From: Marinoscillum luteum
Lineage (GTDB): Bacteria > Bacteroidota > Bacteroidia > Cytophagales > Cyclobacteriaceae
Direction of reading: 5' to 3'
DNA: 64,000 bases
NCBI RefSeq assembly: GCF_044005705.1
Contig: NZ_JBIPKE010000015.1
Coordinates: 372,001 to 436,000, forward strand
Below the pieces are notes generated by a model. It was given only the letters and a program-made list of their open reading frames with translations. It was not told the origin of the DNA and searched no databases. Shown here one piece after another: positions 44,735 through 53,972 of the stretch. The position numbers were made by a program, and so were the translations under genes. The stretch's first letter is position 1. The number at the start of each line of letters is the position of its first letter.

Positions 44735-47700
44735 TTGATAAAACGCCCTACATACTGGTTAACGCTTCTCCTTATCCTGATTTCCACCTACGGTCAGGCT
44801 CAGGATAGTCATGTATTGCCGGGGGTCTTGTATGTCAAAATAAAGTCCAGCCCGTCAACAGCTGACGCATCCACGGAGCTATTTCAGTTTTCTGAAATGG
44901 AAAACCTTAAATCTTATACTCCACTGAGGAAAAATGCAAACGGGGACCGTCAGCGAGCTTCTGTGTTGGATGGCCTGTTCAAAGTGGTGGTGGACCCATC
45001 CACGGACATAGCGGCATTATGTGCATCTCTTCACAAGTACGCAAACGTAAGCTATGCCGAACCTATTTATGCGGCGCAACTCCTGTATGTACCCGATGAT
45101 CCTGAATCCACCACCCCAAATCAGGAATATCTGAGTGTAATCAGGGCGTTTGAAGCCTGGGACGTCACCAAAGGATCGTCAGATATCGTCATTGGTATCT
45201 CAGACACCGGACTTAATCTGACCCATGATGACATCAAAAGCAAGCTTTATACCAATACCAATGACCCGATGAACGGTCTGGATGATGACGAAAATGGTTA
45301 TGTGGATGATTTTCAGGGCTACGATTTTGCAGACAATGATAGCTTACCGAAATGTGATGACAGCTTCCATGGCAACCGAGTGGGAGGCCTGGCTGGCGCT
45401 GCCACCGACAATGGATTTGGGATGGCCGGAGTAGGTTTCAATACCATGATAAGTCCTCTTAAGGTCTACAGTACAGCTTTAAAGTTCATCAATTCTGGCT
45501 ATGAGTCCATTCTATATGCTGCTGATAATGGCTATGATGTCATTAATCTTTCATGGGGTGGCCCCAATACCTACAGTCAGGCCAATCAGGACATCATCAC
45601 TTACGCTGCAGTGGAAAAAAATGTGGTTATTGTAGCCGCCGCAGGCAATACCCCGGAAGACATTCGCTTCTACCCTGCCAGTTATGATCATGTATTATCA
45701 GTCGCTGCCAGCAATCTCAATGACACCAAAGCTTCCTTTTCAACTTACAATTATGATGTAGACCTGATGGCCCCAGGCAACACCATCTATTCCACCGATA
45801 GTGGCAATGGTTTTGCAAAAGACAATGGCACTTCCTATAGTGCACCTATGGTGGCGGGTGCTGCAGCTTTGGTTAAGAGTGTTTTTCCTGATTTGAACTC
45901 CCTTCAGATCATGCAGCAACTCAGAGTAACCTCAGATCCCGTTTACACTACTGGCACCAATCAAACCTATGAAGGCAAGTTGGGATATGGTCGACTGAAC
46001 GTCAGCAACGCGGTGCGCAAGGACAGCGCCAAATCCATCAGGCTCGAGAATTTAGTATACGACAATGGAAATGGGAATTATGCCTTCTACGGTGACACTA
46101 TAGTCCTTAGCTTTGAGGCCAAAAATTACCTTTTCCCTACGGATAGCGCTACCCTCTCATTTACTTCTGCATCTTCACATGTAGAAATTATTCGGGAAAC
46201 CATTTATCTGGGAGCGATGAATACCCTTGAATCAGACTCTATTCAAGAAAAGATTTTTGTGATCGCTAAAGACACTCCTCCGGGCACAGACCTGGAAATT
46301 AAGGTCAGCATTACAGATGGAAGCTATATCGATTTTCAATACATTGAATTAACAACCGACCCGGATCGCCTTGACCTGAATAATGACCAATTTTCCATTA
46401 CCCTCAGCGGTAATGGTGATCTTGGTTTTATCTCAGATGGCTATTACAATGGTGTGGGGTTTCAGTGGGATGACCAACTGATCGCCGCAAAAATGGGCGT
46501 TGCGGTATCTCTGGATAGAAGTCACGTTTCTGATAACTTCCCTGACAGCATCTACACCAACACCAAAGCGAGTGATTTCGTGGCCATAAGCCCGATAAGG
46601 TTTGCCCACCATACAACTCCCGATTTACACGCCACCAGCGTATTCAGGGATGATTCTGCCGCTACTCCACTGGAGATCGTCATGGAGCAAAACACCCTAA
46701 CCAATAGGGGCGCCAATTTTCTGATTCAGGAGTATCGGCTCATGAATAATGCAACTGAATCAAGGGAAGGACTGGCCTGTAGTTTCTATCTGGACTGGGA
46801 AATATTTAATACCATGCAAAACCGATCCTTTTATGATACTGAGTCCAAAACCCTCATTACGTATAATCTGGATAGCTCAGTGGTAGTTGGCCTCCTTACC
46901 TATTACGATAGCTTACCCCGGGCTCAATCTCTGGATTTGGATGTCTATAATGGGAACGAGCAAGATGTACAGATGCATTACACCGATAGTGTAAAATATG
47001 CTTTGGCCAGAGAGGTTCGCTTTGACAGTGCCGGATGGCAGGGCAATGGAAACAATGTCTCGGTGATGCTCACACATGACTCCATAGCACTCGCTCCTTC
47101 CAAAAGTCGCAGAGTGGCCTACTTTATGGGGCTCTCACATAGTTTTGAGGGCTTGGCTGCTGTCATGGATAGTGCCAGACAAGTCTATGAAGAATATCTA
47201 AATCTACCAGTGCTCTTGGAGCGATATGTGAGTTGCCAGGGGGCTTCGGTGTCTATTGCTCCAGCATCTGGTGAGGTCTTTCGCTTTTTCAGTGATCCCC
47301 TTGGGGAAAACATCATTGGAGAGGGGGACACCCTCAAAACCGGCGCCATTGTTAGTGACACCACTTTTTATGTTGCCAACCTGGATTCAGGCTATGAAGG
47401 AAGCATTCAGCGAATAGAAATTGCTCTTCTGGCTCAAATCGCTGACTTTCAGATGTCTACCGACACGCTTTTTCTTGACAACTCCGTCAACTCCGTCACC
47501 TTTACAGATTTGAGCTTCGACCCTGCCTCCTGGTATTGGGATTTTGACAATGGAAGCCAGATCACAACACAAAATGCTACAGTCTATTTCAGGGACCCCG
47601 GTGTATATACTATTTCGCTAACCATTGAGACCAACTCTGGTTGTACGCAAACCATCACCAAAGAATTGCTGGTGGCCAATAGACCTCCGTTACCTGACAT

Positions 47701-48883
47701 TGAAGATCAGCAGGTTTGCGCTGATCAGGATTTCACGGTAAGTGCTCCAAATGCAGATAGCATTGCCGTATACCTTGACGGCAGCAGCCCTACTCCTTTG
47801 CAGGAGGGCCCATCTATCACCCTGGAAGGAATTTCTTCAGACACCGCCTACTATTTCACCAACACCTCAGGCCCTTTTGAAAGTTTAAGAAAGCGAGTGT
47901 ATTTCAGTATTAACCACGCCAATGCAACATTTGAGTATCTTCCGGATACCCTGAATGAAGCAACCGGTGTCCTCTTCATCAACACCTCACCGGAATCTGC
48001 CTCAGCTCAATGGTATGTGGATGGCCTGCTGAAATCTGAGTTAGACACTTTTTATATGGAAGTACGAAAAGCCAGTTATGAAATAACGCTGAGTATCACC
48101 AATACTACGGGTTGTGCGAACGCTACCACACAGTCTGTCACCTTTGCCACTTCTCCCCTGCCTATGGCAGAAAATCAGTTGATCTGTACAGGAAGTAATC
48201 TTCTATTGGAGCCCAATAACGGAGAATGGTTTGCGTTTTACGCAAACGAAGCACTTTCCCATTTGATCAAAAAAGGTCGAAATCTGACGATTGCGGAGCT
48301 TAAGAAAGACACAATGATTTACGTTACCGGTCTGGACAGCATACTTCCCTCAGCAGCGATCCCGGTGGAAATAACTGTAGCCCTTCCTCAGTTTAGTATT
48401 ATTGCTACTCCTGACACGCTATACCTTTCTGAGCAAAGTACCACCTCATTTAGCACCAATAATGATGAATTGATCGGTTGGGATTGGTACATCGACAATA
48501 CCCCAACTGAAACCACAAGTCACCCCATACTGTATTTCGACACTGAGGGTGTTTATGATATCGTATTAAATGCAACAGGCCCTATGGGATGTACCAATAG
48601 CGATACGCTGAAGTATCCGGTATATCAATCCAGGCCAGAAGTCCTTCTCGGTGTGGACGACTCCCAGCAGGTGATTTACCCTAACCCTACAACAGGAGAT
48701 CTTTTTATAGTGGTGACCGCTCCTACCGAGGTAACGATCAGTGATGTCTCAGGAAGGATTATGCAAAAGATCTACCTGGAAGAAAGTGCCCTGATTGACT
48801 TAAATCACCTCCCAAAGGATATTTACCTCCTAACACTCAAATCACAAAAAGAGATAAGTAACCATCGAGTGATCTTTAAATAA
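44735..48883 (+). CDS. Subtilisin-like serine protease (S8) with PKD-type domains and T9SS C-terminal sorting signal
   Basis: 1382 residues if started at TTG 44735, five bases after the SDR stop; an ATG at 44681 inside the SDR gene is the alternative. Signal peptide residues 1-22 (ending GQAQ). The triad is Asp157 (GISDTGL), His212 (FHGNRVGG) and Ser367 (GTSYSAPMVAG), with the oxyanion region AAAGNTPED. The region 780-1250 has PKD-like modules (YWDFDNGSQITTQNATVYF). The end, IYPNPTTGDLFIVV to HRVIFK, is a type A T9SS sorting domain. It is exported and fixed to the surface or released. Confidence 0.9.
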   Translation: MIKRPTYWLTLLLILISTYGQAQDSHVLPGVLYVKIKSSPSTADASTELFQFSEMENLKSYTPLRKNANGDRQRASVLDGLFKVVVDPSTDIAALCASLHKYANVSYAEPIYAAQLLYVPDDPESTTPNQEYLSVIRAFEAWDVTKGSSDIVIGISDTGLNLTHDDIKSKLYTNTNDPMNGLDDDENGYVDDFQGYDFADNDSLPKCDDSFHGNRVGGLAGAATDNGFGMAGVGFNTMISPLKVYSTALKFINSGYESILYAADNGYDVINLSWGGPNTYSQANQDIITYAAVEKNVVIVAAAGNTPEDIRFYPASYDHVLSVAASNLNDTKASFSTYNYDVDLMAPGNTIYSTDSGNGFAKDNGTSYSAPMVAGAAALVKSVFPDLNSLQIMQQLRVTSDPVYTTGTNQTYEGKLGYGRLNVSNAVRKDSAKSIRLENLVYDNGNGNYAFYGDTIVLSFEAKNYLFPTDSATLSFTSASSHVEIIRETIYLGAMNTLESDSIQEKIFVIAKDTPPGTDLEIKVSITDGSYIDFQYIELTTDPDRLDLNNDQFSITLSGNGDLGFISDGYYNGVGFQWDDQLIAAKMGVAVSLDRSHVSDNFPDSIYTNTKASDFVAISPIRFAHHTTPDLHATSVFRDDSAATPLEIVMEQNTLTNRGANFLIQEYRLMNNATESREGLACSFYLDWEIFNTMQNRSFYDTESKTLITYNLDSSVVVGLLTYYDSLPRAQSLDLDVYNGNEQDVQMHYTDSVKYALAREVRFDSAGWQGNGNNVSVMLTHDSIALAPSKSRRVAYFMGLSHSFEGLAAVMDSARQVYEEYLNLPVLLERYVSCQGASVSIAPASGEVFRFFSDPLGENIIGEGDTLKTGAIVSDTTFYVANLDSGYEGSIQRIEIALLAQIADFQMSTDTLFLDNSVNSVTFTDLSFDPASWYWDFDNGSQITTQNATVYFRDPGVYTISLTIETNSGCTQTITKELLVANRPPLPDIEDQQVCADQDFTVSAPNADSIAVYLDGSSPTPLQEGPSITLEGISSDTAYYFTNTSGPFESLRKRVYFSINHANATFEYLPDTLNEATGVLFINTSPESASAQWYVDGLLKSELDTFYMEVRKASYEITLSITNTTGCANATTQSVTFATSPLPMAENQLICTGSNLLLEPNNGEWFAFYANEALSHLIKKGRNLTIAELKKDTMIYVTGLDSILPSAAIPVEITVALPQFSIIATPDTLYLSEQSTTSFSTNNDELIGWDWYIDNTPTETTSHPILYFDTEGVYDIVLNATGPMGCTNSDTLKYPVYQSRPEVLLGVDDSQQVIYPNPTTGDLFIVVTAPTEVTISDVSGRIMQKIYLEESALIDLNHLPKDIYLLTLKSQKEISNHRVIFK

Positions 48884-48951
48884 TCATATTAAATATGATT
48901 AAAGTATTAAAAACAACCACTCAGCGAGTGGAGCAACTCACTCATCGAGTT
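48882..48951 (+). promoter_or_regulatory. Palindrome and two 21-bp-spaced direct repeats upstream of a T9SS gene
   Basis: AATCATATTAAATATGATT (48882-48900) is a perfect palindrome overlapping the protease stop. CACTCAGCGAG (48918) and CACTCATCGAG (48939) are near-identical repeats 21 bp apart, and each can also form a small hairpin (CCACTCAGCGAGTGG; AACTC..GAGTT). They may be a response-regulator site or a terminator/operator for the gene at 49011. Confidence 0.4.
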
Positions 48952-49010
48952 TAGCCCCCTTCTCACCTACTATCTCATTTTCCGGCTCTTAGATAGAGGA
49001 TATTTGTTCT

Positions 49011-50183
49011 ATGAAAAGACATATTCTCAGCATTCTGATCATCATTTTAGTTTCCTTTACTGCTTTGGCACAAACCCGCACAATCACCGGATCGGGTGAC
49101 TGGAGTGACATTACCAACTGGAATGGATTGCTGGTAGGTGGAGCTATAGATGATAATGATGATGTGGTAATGAACGACAACATCGACATCACGATAAAAA
49201 ATGGTGAGTCTTATACGATTGCTTCATTAGATGTTTCTAAAGATGGGTCATTGACCATTGAAGTTGGCGGTATACTCATTGTCACGGGAACTGTGAACGT
49301 AGACAAGGATTTTACGATTAATGTTCTTGGAGATTTCACTGTTGAGAATGACCTGATCGTTGCCAAAGATCTGGTCATGAATGTGGGAACCGATGGCAAC
49401 TTCAATGTAGGGGGTGATGTTACTCTGGATAAGGATGCAACATTGGACATTCTAGGGGAAATGTCCGTGGCGGGGAGTCTTACCTCCGCAAAAGATGCTA
49501 CCATCAATGTTGGATCATCTGGAGTTTTAGGAGTGGCCGAAGAACTCAACCTGGGTGCTGGATCTGTAATTACAGGAGCTGGACCGGTGATCGCTGGTAG
49601 TTGCACCGGAGCTGCTTGTGAGGATGGTCAGCTAAACCAACCTGTCTTACCTATCACTCTAGGCGCTTTTGAGCTGGAAGTTCAGAACACCTCCATATTA
49701 CTCACCTGGACTACACTGAGCGAACTCAACTTTGAATACTTCGAAATTCAGCGGGCAGACGCATCCGGAACATTTGAGACCATCGACGAGGTGAACGGAC
49801 ATGGAGATTCCAAAGTGGCCATTGACTACCACTGGGTGGATGAAAATCCTCAAATAGGGATCAATTACTACCGGTTAGTCTCTAAGGATTATGATGGATA
49901 TACCGAAGTATTCCCTGCTAGCCAAACTATTTTTGAACACGCCAATCAGGATTTGGCGATTTACCCTAACCCTGCAAGAGCGGGTGAACAAATTAACATA
50001 TCAGGAATATCAACGGAGCTCGTCAACGTGAAGCTCTACAGCTCTACCGGAAACTTGATCAAGGAAATATCAACTAACGCGGGATCTTTCGAAACCCCAG
50101 CCGAGTTGAAATCAGGAATATATCTTGTTAATCTCGAGGTGAATGGTCTTCAGAAAAGAATGAGGCTTATCATTAGACAGTAG
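49011..50183 (+). CDS. T9SS-exported protein with repeat-rich beta domain (paralogue 1)
   Basis: 390 residues. Signal peptide MKRHILSILIIILVSFTALAQ. Then GSGDWSDITNWNG and a ladder of short beta repeats (DKDFTINVLGDFTVENDLIVA, with GDVTLDKDATLDI and similar), likely a beta-solenoid. A C-terminal region TLGAFELEVQNTSILLTWTTLSELNFEYFEI is common in secreted Bacteroidota proteins. It ends IYPNPARAGEQINIS to RLIIRQ, a sorting domain. It is a surface or extracellular protein of unknown role. It is convergent with a paralogue 10 bp away. Confidence 0.8.
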   Translation: MKRHILSILIIILVSFTALAQTRTITGSGDWSDITNWNGLLVGGAIDDNDDVVMNDNIDITIKNGESYTIASLDVSKDGSLTIEVGGILIVTGTVNVDKDFTINVLGDFTVENDLIVAKDLVMNVGTDGNFNVGGDVTLDKDATLDILGEMSVAGSLTSAKDATINVGSSGVLGVAEELNLGAGSVITGAGPVIAGSCTGAACEDGQLNQPVLPITLGAFELEVQNTSILLTWTTLSELNFEYFEIQRADASGTFETIDEVNGHGDSKVAIDYHWVDENPQIGINYYRLVSKDYDGYTEVFPASQTIFEHANQDLAIYPNPARAGEQINISGISTELVNVKLYSSTGNLIKEISTNAGSFETPAELKSGIYLVNLEVNGLQKRMRLIIRQ

Positions 50184-50193
50184 GTCTCAGCCC

Positions 50194-51324
50194 CTACTTT
50201 ACCACAAATCTACTGGTAAAGATTTCTCCTTCAGTCGTCTGAACCTTCAGTACATATAAACCTGAAGCCAATTGATCTACAGCAAGCGAATAAGCATTGT
50301 CAGTGCTTCTCTGGGAGTTACCTACAGATATCATGTCCCCACCCTTCATACTATACACAGACAGGTCATGGATATAAAGAGACTGATCCGAAACAATGTT
50401 CAATTGACCATTTTCAACAACAGATGGGTACAATGAGATCTTATGCTTAGGCATAACACTGGAAGTTTCCACCCGGATTGGCTGAAAGGTTTCTGAAACA
50501 CCATCAAAGTCCACCTGCTTTAATCTATAATACTCTACCACGGCCTGTGGTTTCTCATCAATGAATTCATATTCCAATAGCCCATCATAAGTACCATTTC
50601 CCATGAGAGTAGCTATTTGGTAAAAATCGATGCCATTTTCTGATCGCTCAACAGAAAAATAATCATTGTCAATTTCGGAAGCCGTAGCCCAATGTAGGGT
50701 TACAAATGAAGAAACTTCTGCTTTGAAGTACAGCAATTTTACAGGAAGAGGAACTTCTTTTTCCCCATTCACATACTTGGCCACTTCTTCAAATTGAGTG
50801 CTATTTTGAAGTGCAGTAAGATCACCACTTTCTCCTGAATTACTTCCAGTCATATTACTGGTTCCAGAAGTGAACACACTACCAGGCCCGGTGATTACTC
50901 CATTGTTACCATCGGCTGTGATATTACCGGTGACGACCAAAACACCCCCTGTACCAACATCTACCCCTGCATTGTTCTTACCCATTTCCAGGTCTCCAAA
51001 AATGATCAGAACCTTTCCTGCCCCGATAGTCACAGCAGCATTGTTTTTGGTTATATTGAAAGTAACATCTCCGAACACGATCAGAGTATCATTCACAGTC
51101 AGCGTTCTCCCATTGGAATTGGCGAAAGTCAAACTCTGATTAGCAGCATCGGACCCCACGGTCACGTATGAGTTAATAATTGGATTATTTAAACCGGTGA
51201 ATCCAGGAGAAGATCCACCCCAGGTGGCACCAGCTCCCCACGGCCCATCTGCCACACTGGTTTGGGCAAACACGGTATTGAACATTGCAAAACTGATGCA
51301 TAGGCAACAGATATAGTATCTCAT
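50194..51324 (-). CDS. T9SS-exported protein with repeat-rich beta domain (paralogue 2)
   Basis: 376 residues from ATG 51324 (MRYYICCLCISFAMFNTVFAQ); the frame runs 16 codons further without sense. Same plan as the 49011 gene: WGAGATWGGSSPGFTG, repeats such as GDLEMGKNNAGVDVGTGGVL, then VKLLYFKAEVSSFVTLHWATAS, then a sorting domain beginning SLYPSVVENGQLNI and ending SRFVVK. The pair is convergent and probably arose by duplication and inversion. Function unknown; adhesin or matrix roles are guesses. Confidence 0.8.
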   Translation of the reverse strand: MRYYICCLCISFAMFNTVFAQTSVADGPWGAGATWGGSSPGFTGLNNPIINSYVTVGSDAANQSLTFANSNGRTLTVNDTLIVFGDVTFNITKNNAAVTIGAGKVLIIFGDLEMGKNNAGVDVGTGGVLVVTGNITADGNNGVITGPGSVFTSGTSNMTGSNSGESGDLTALQNSTQFEEVAKYVNGEKEVPLPVKLLYFKAEVSSFVTLHWATASEIDNDYFSVERSENGIDFYQIATLMGNGTYDGLLEYEFIDEKPQAVVEYYRLKQVDFDGVSETFQPIRVETSSVMPKHKISLYPSVVENGQLNIVSDQSLYIHDLSVYSMKGGDMISVGNSQRSTDNAYSLAVDQLASGLYVLKVQTTEGEIFTSRFVVK

Positions 51325-51350
51325 AACAGTCGGTGGACTAGTGCTTTCCC

Positions 51351-51416
51351 TAGGTGATTCACGTAGACACATTAAGTGATTCTCGTAAAGCGCCTAGGTA
51401 CTTCACGCAATCTACG
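51351..51416 (-). promoter_or_regulatory. Three direct repeats with exact 22-bp period upstream of the 50194-51324 gene
   Basis: Units start at 51351, 51373 and 51395: TAGGTGATTCACGTA, TAAGTGATTCTCGTA and TAGGTACTTCACGCA. A period of about two helix turns is the usual spacing of LytTR-type and some other response-regulator sites. They end 27 bp upstream of the start codon region of the minus-strand gene, so they are a likely promoter-proximal control element. Confidence 0.5.
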
Positions 51417-51580
51417 ATTAAAACGGTCTTCCTGGATTTTCTTGATTAATATTTTCGACGAAAACCTCCTTTTTGGGCACAGAAAATCTGAAATTCTCAA
51501 AAATGGGACGCCTATTTAGAATTCAATTGTATATATTAACCAGTTATTCACTTTCATCGCTAAACAAATCACCTCCACAA

Positions 51581-52606
51581 ATGCTCTTTTGGATCTTAGC
51601 TGCCCTCACGGTATTCATCATCTTTGCCTTGAGTCTTGGCAAAATCATAAGCGCTCCTGGTCACTCGGGTCCTGAAACCAGCCACTTCAATGGTAAAAAA
51701 TTTCTAAACACCTCCGGGTCACAAGCCAAAAGCGTCACAGAAGTCCTCAAATGGATCGCACGCCGAGATCAGGGTCCTTGGGCCAAGAACTATGAAACTA
51801 AAGTAGGCCCAAAGCCATCCAGTTCCTCAGAAAGCTTGTTAATTACGTTCGTCAACCACAGTACCTTTTTGATACAATGGAACCATCTGAATATCCTTAC
51901 CGACCCCATCTGGAGTGAGCGGTGCAGCCCGTTTTCCTTTGTTGGCCCCCAGCGCATGCGCCCTCCCGGCATTCACTTTGAGGATTTACCTCATATAGAT
52001 GCCGTTCTGATCAGCCATAATCACTATGATCATCTGGATATTCCTACCATTAGACAAATTGAAGCTAAATGGTCTCCCGTATTCATTGTTCCCCTTGGGG
52101 TAAAAGCCCATTTGGATCAGTTGGGGATACAAAACGCGATAGAGCTCGATTGGTGGAACGAAACCAACATGGGCATAACAGTCCGCTCCTTACCGGCACA
52201 GCATTTTAGCGGACGAGGAATGTTCGATCGTGACAGAACACTTTGGGCCGGGTATCTGCTGGAGCACGGTGGTAAAAAAGTCTACTTTGCGGGAGATTCG
52301 GGATATGGTGACCTCTTTAAGGAAATCGGTAAAAAAGTGGGGCCCGTGGATGTAGCCCTGATACCCATAGGCGCCTATCTCCCTATCTGGTTTATGTCTC
52401 CGATTCATATTTCTCCTGTGGAGGCAGTAAAAGTGCATCAGGATGTGAAATCGGCAGTGAGCGTCGGAATGCACTTTGGTACCTTCCCGCTTGCCGACGA
52501 AGGGCAAGGAAAAGCCGAAGAAGACCTGATCCTTGCACTAGAAGCGGCTGGAGTCAAACAGGGAGCTTTCATCATCCCAGAAGAGGGCAAAGCAATGCGC
52601 TTTTAA
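51581..52606 (+). CDS. Membrane-anchored metallo-beta-lactamase-fold hydrolase (UlaG/NAPE-PLD-like)
   Basis: 341 residues from ATG 51581, which opens with a single TM (MLFWILAALTVFIIFALSLG). An earlier ATG at 51473 would add 36 unconvincing residues. The MBL core has FVNHSTFLI, LTDPIWSERCSPF, the metal motif SHNHYDHLD, SLPAQHFSGR, YFAGDSGYGD and a late MHFGTFPLADE. This set fits the NAPE-PLD-like branch that hydrolyses N-acyl phosphatidylethanolamine, a reasonable but unproved guess for the substrate. Confidence 0.82.
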   Translation: MLFWILAALTVFIIFALSLGKIISAPGHSGPETSHFNGKKFLNTSGSQAKSVTEVLKWIARRDQGPWAKNYETKVGPKPSSSSESLLITFVNHSTFLIQWNHLNILTDPIWSERCSPFSFVGPQRMRPPGIHFEDLPHIDAVLISHNHYDHLDIPTIRQIEAKWSPVFIVPLGVKAHLDQLGIQNAIELDWWNETNMGITVRSLPAQHFSGRGMFDRDRTLWAGYLLEHGGKKVYFAGDSGYGDLFKEIGKKVGPVDVALIPIGAYLPIWFMSPIHISPVEAVKVHQDVKSAVSVGMHFGTFPLADEGQGKAEEDLILALEAAGVKQGAFIIPEEGKAMRF

Positions 52607-53175
52607 TCTTCCTTGAGATAGGTTTCCCAAAAACCAAAGAGCCAGTTTCCTGCAGCTTCCCTGTCATCGCTTCTAAAAAACTCCTTGATCCCACTGAGTA
52701 ATTCATCTCTGCTGATCAGATCGTCCTGATTGAGGTCCAGTTTGGTGAAGGCCCTGGCCGAATAGCGAATCTCAATCCGATAGGCCATAAAAAGATCGAT
52801 GTATTCGTTCAGAGAAATGTAGCCATCTCCATCCAGGTCAAAAAGATTGAAAATCTCACGCATCACCTTATTGACATGCTTTTCGTAAAGTTCTTCATCG
52901 CCATTCATCACTACCTGATCCGCAAACTGAATCCATTCTTCAATGGTGGCATGACTCTCGTCAGACTTGCCAATGAAATTGCGAAATCCAGCCCAGGTAC
53001 CCCGGCACCGATCAATACTCGCCTCATATTCGGGAGTACCTTCCTTGAAACCCCATAGAATACTGAGGTTTTCTCCAATATTTAGAAAATCTGCCTTTTC
53101 GAGCGTGCCGCTTTTATCAAAGTCCAACACGTTGAAATAGTGCACCAATTTCTTTTTCTGCAGGGGCGTAAGCAT
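52603..53175 (-). CDS. EF-hand calcium-binding protein
   Basis: 190 residues from ATG 53175 (an ATG at 53205 would overlap the preceding gene's end by 17 nt). EF-hand loops are visible at VLDFDKSGTLEKADF, LFDLDGDGYISLNEY and KLDLNQDDLISRDEL, all with the D-x-D/N-x-D/S-G/D pattern. There is no signal peptide, so it is a cytoplasmic sarcoplasmic-calcium-binding-like protein. It converges on the MBL gene with a 4-nt overlap. Confidence 0.85.
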   Translation of the reverse strand: MLTPLQKKKLVHYFNVLDFDKSGTLEKADFLNIGENLSILWGFKEGTPEYEASIDRCRGTWAGFRNFIGKSDESHATIEEWIQFADQVVMNGDEELYEKHVNKVMREIFNLFDLDGDGYISLNEYIDLFMAYRIEIRYSARAFTKLDLNQDDLISRDELLSGIKEFFRSDDREAAGNWLFGFWETYLKED

Positions 53176-53188
53176 AGCTGTTTCTTTT

Positions 53189-53896
53189 TTAATCTTGTTG
53201 AGCAAAAACTTTCTTCAGGAGTTCGGTGGTTCTGGCACCAGGGTTTGCCCGAATCTCTCTTTCCTCCTCGGCCACCAGGGTAAACAGACCTTCCAATGCC
53301 AAAGAAGTGGCATATGATTCCAGATCAGGGTTTACTTTATCCACAAATGGTATTTTGTTATAAGTACTGATGATATCACCATAATACTTAGTTGCGCTGG
53401 TTTTGTCCAAAGCCTGCTTAATGACAGGTTGGAACTTAGCGGTCAGCTGGGCGGATGTTTTGGCCTTTAGGTATTGTGTAGCTTCATTGTCCGTTCCCTT
53501 CAAAATGCCCCAGGCATCCTGCACGGTCATTCCTTTTATCGCTTCCACAAAAATGGGCTTGGCTTCTTTAGCCGCTTCTTCTGCGCCCCTATTTAGTGTC
53601 TCCACAAATTTATCTACCTCACCGCCGAGCCCAATACTTCTCAGCTTTTCCTCCACTCGCTGCACATCAGGAGGAAAGGGAATTCTTATTTTGGGGTTGC
53701 CGAAATAACCATTGAGACTGGAAGCTTTGCTCGTGCCGGTGGTAACTCCTTTTACCAGGGCTTCCTTCAGACCTGCTGTCACCTGCTCTGTAGTCAGCTC
53801 ATCAGTCTCCAAATAATCCCCCAGTGTCTGCTGGATCTGCTGGACGGTACATCCCGCCAGAAAAATAAATACGATGTATAAACAAACAAGTCTCAT
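53189..53896 (-). CDS. DUF4197 lipoprotein
   Basis: 235 residues. Lipobox LVCLYIVFIFLAGCTV (Cys 16). The DUF4197 block GLKEALVKGVTTGTSKASSLNGYFGNPKIRIPFP and a second DAWGILKGTDNEATQYLKAKTS are clear. It is a periplasmic or outer-membrane lipoprotein of unknown function. The divergent cinA gene starts 77 bp away. Confidence 0.88.
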   Translation of the reverse strand: MRLVCLYIVFIFLAGCTVQQIQQTLGDYLETDELTTEQVTAGLKEALVKGVTTGTSKASSLNGYFGNPKIRIPFPPDVQRVEEKLRSIGLGGEVDKFVETLNRGAEEAAKEAKPIFVEAIKGMTVQDAWGILKGTDNEATQYLKAKTSAQLTAKFQPVIKQALDKTSATKYYGDIISTYNKIPFVDKVNPDLESYATSLALEGLFTLVAEEEREIRANPGARTTELLKKVFAQQD

Positions 53897-53972
53897 TGAT
53901 CAAAGATTATATATTTTGCGTCCTTAAAAGTAACTGAATAAGCCACAATATATTGGTACAAAACGATTCCCT

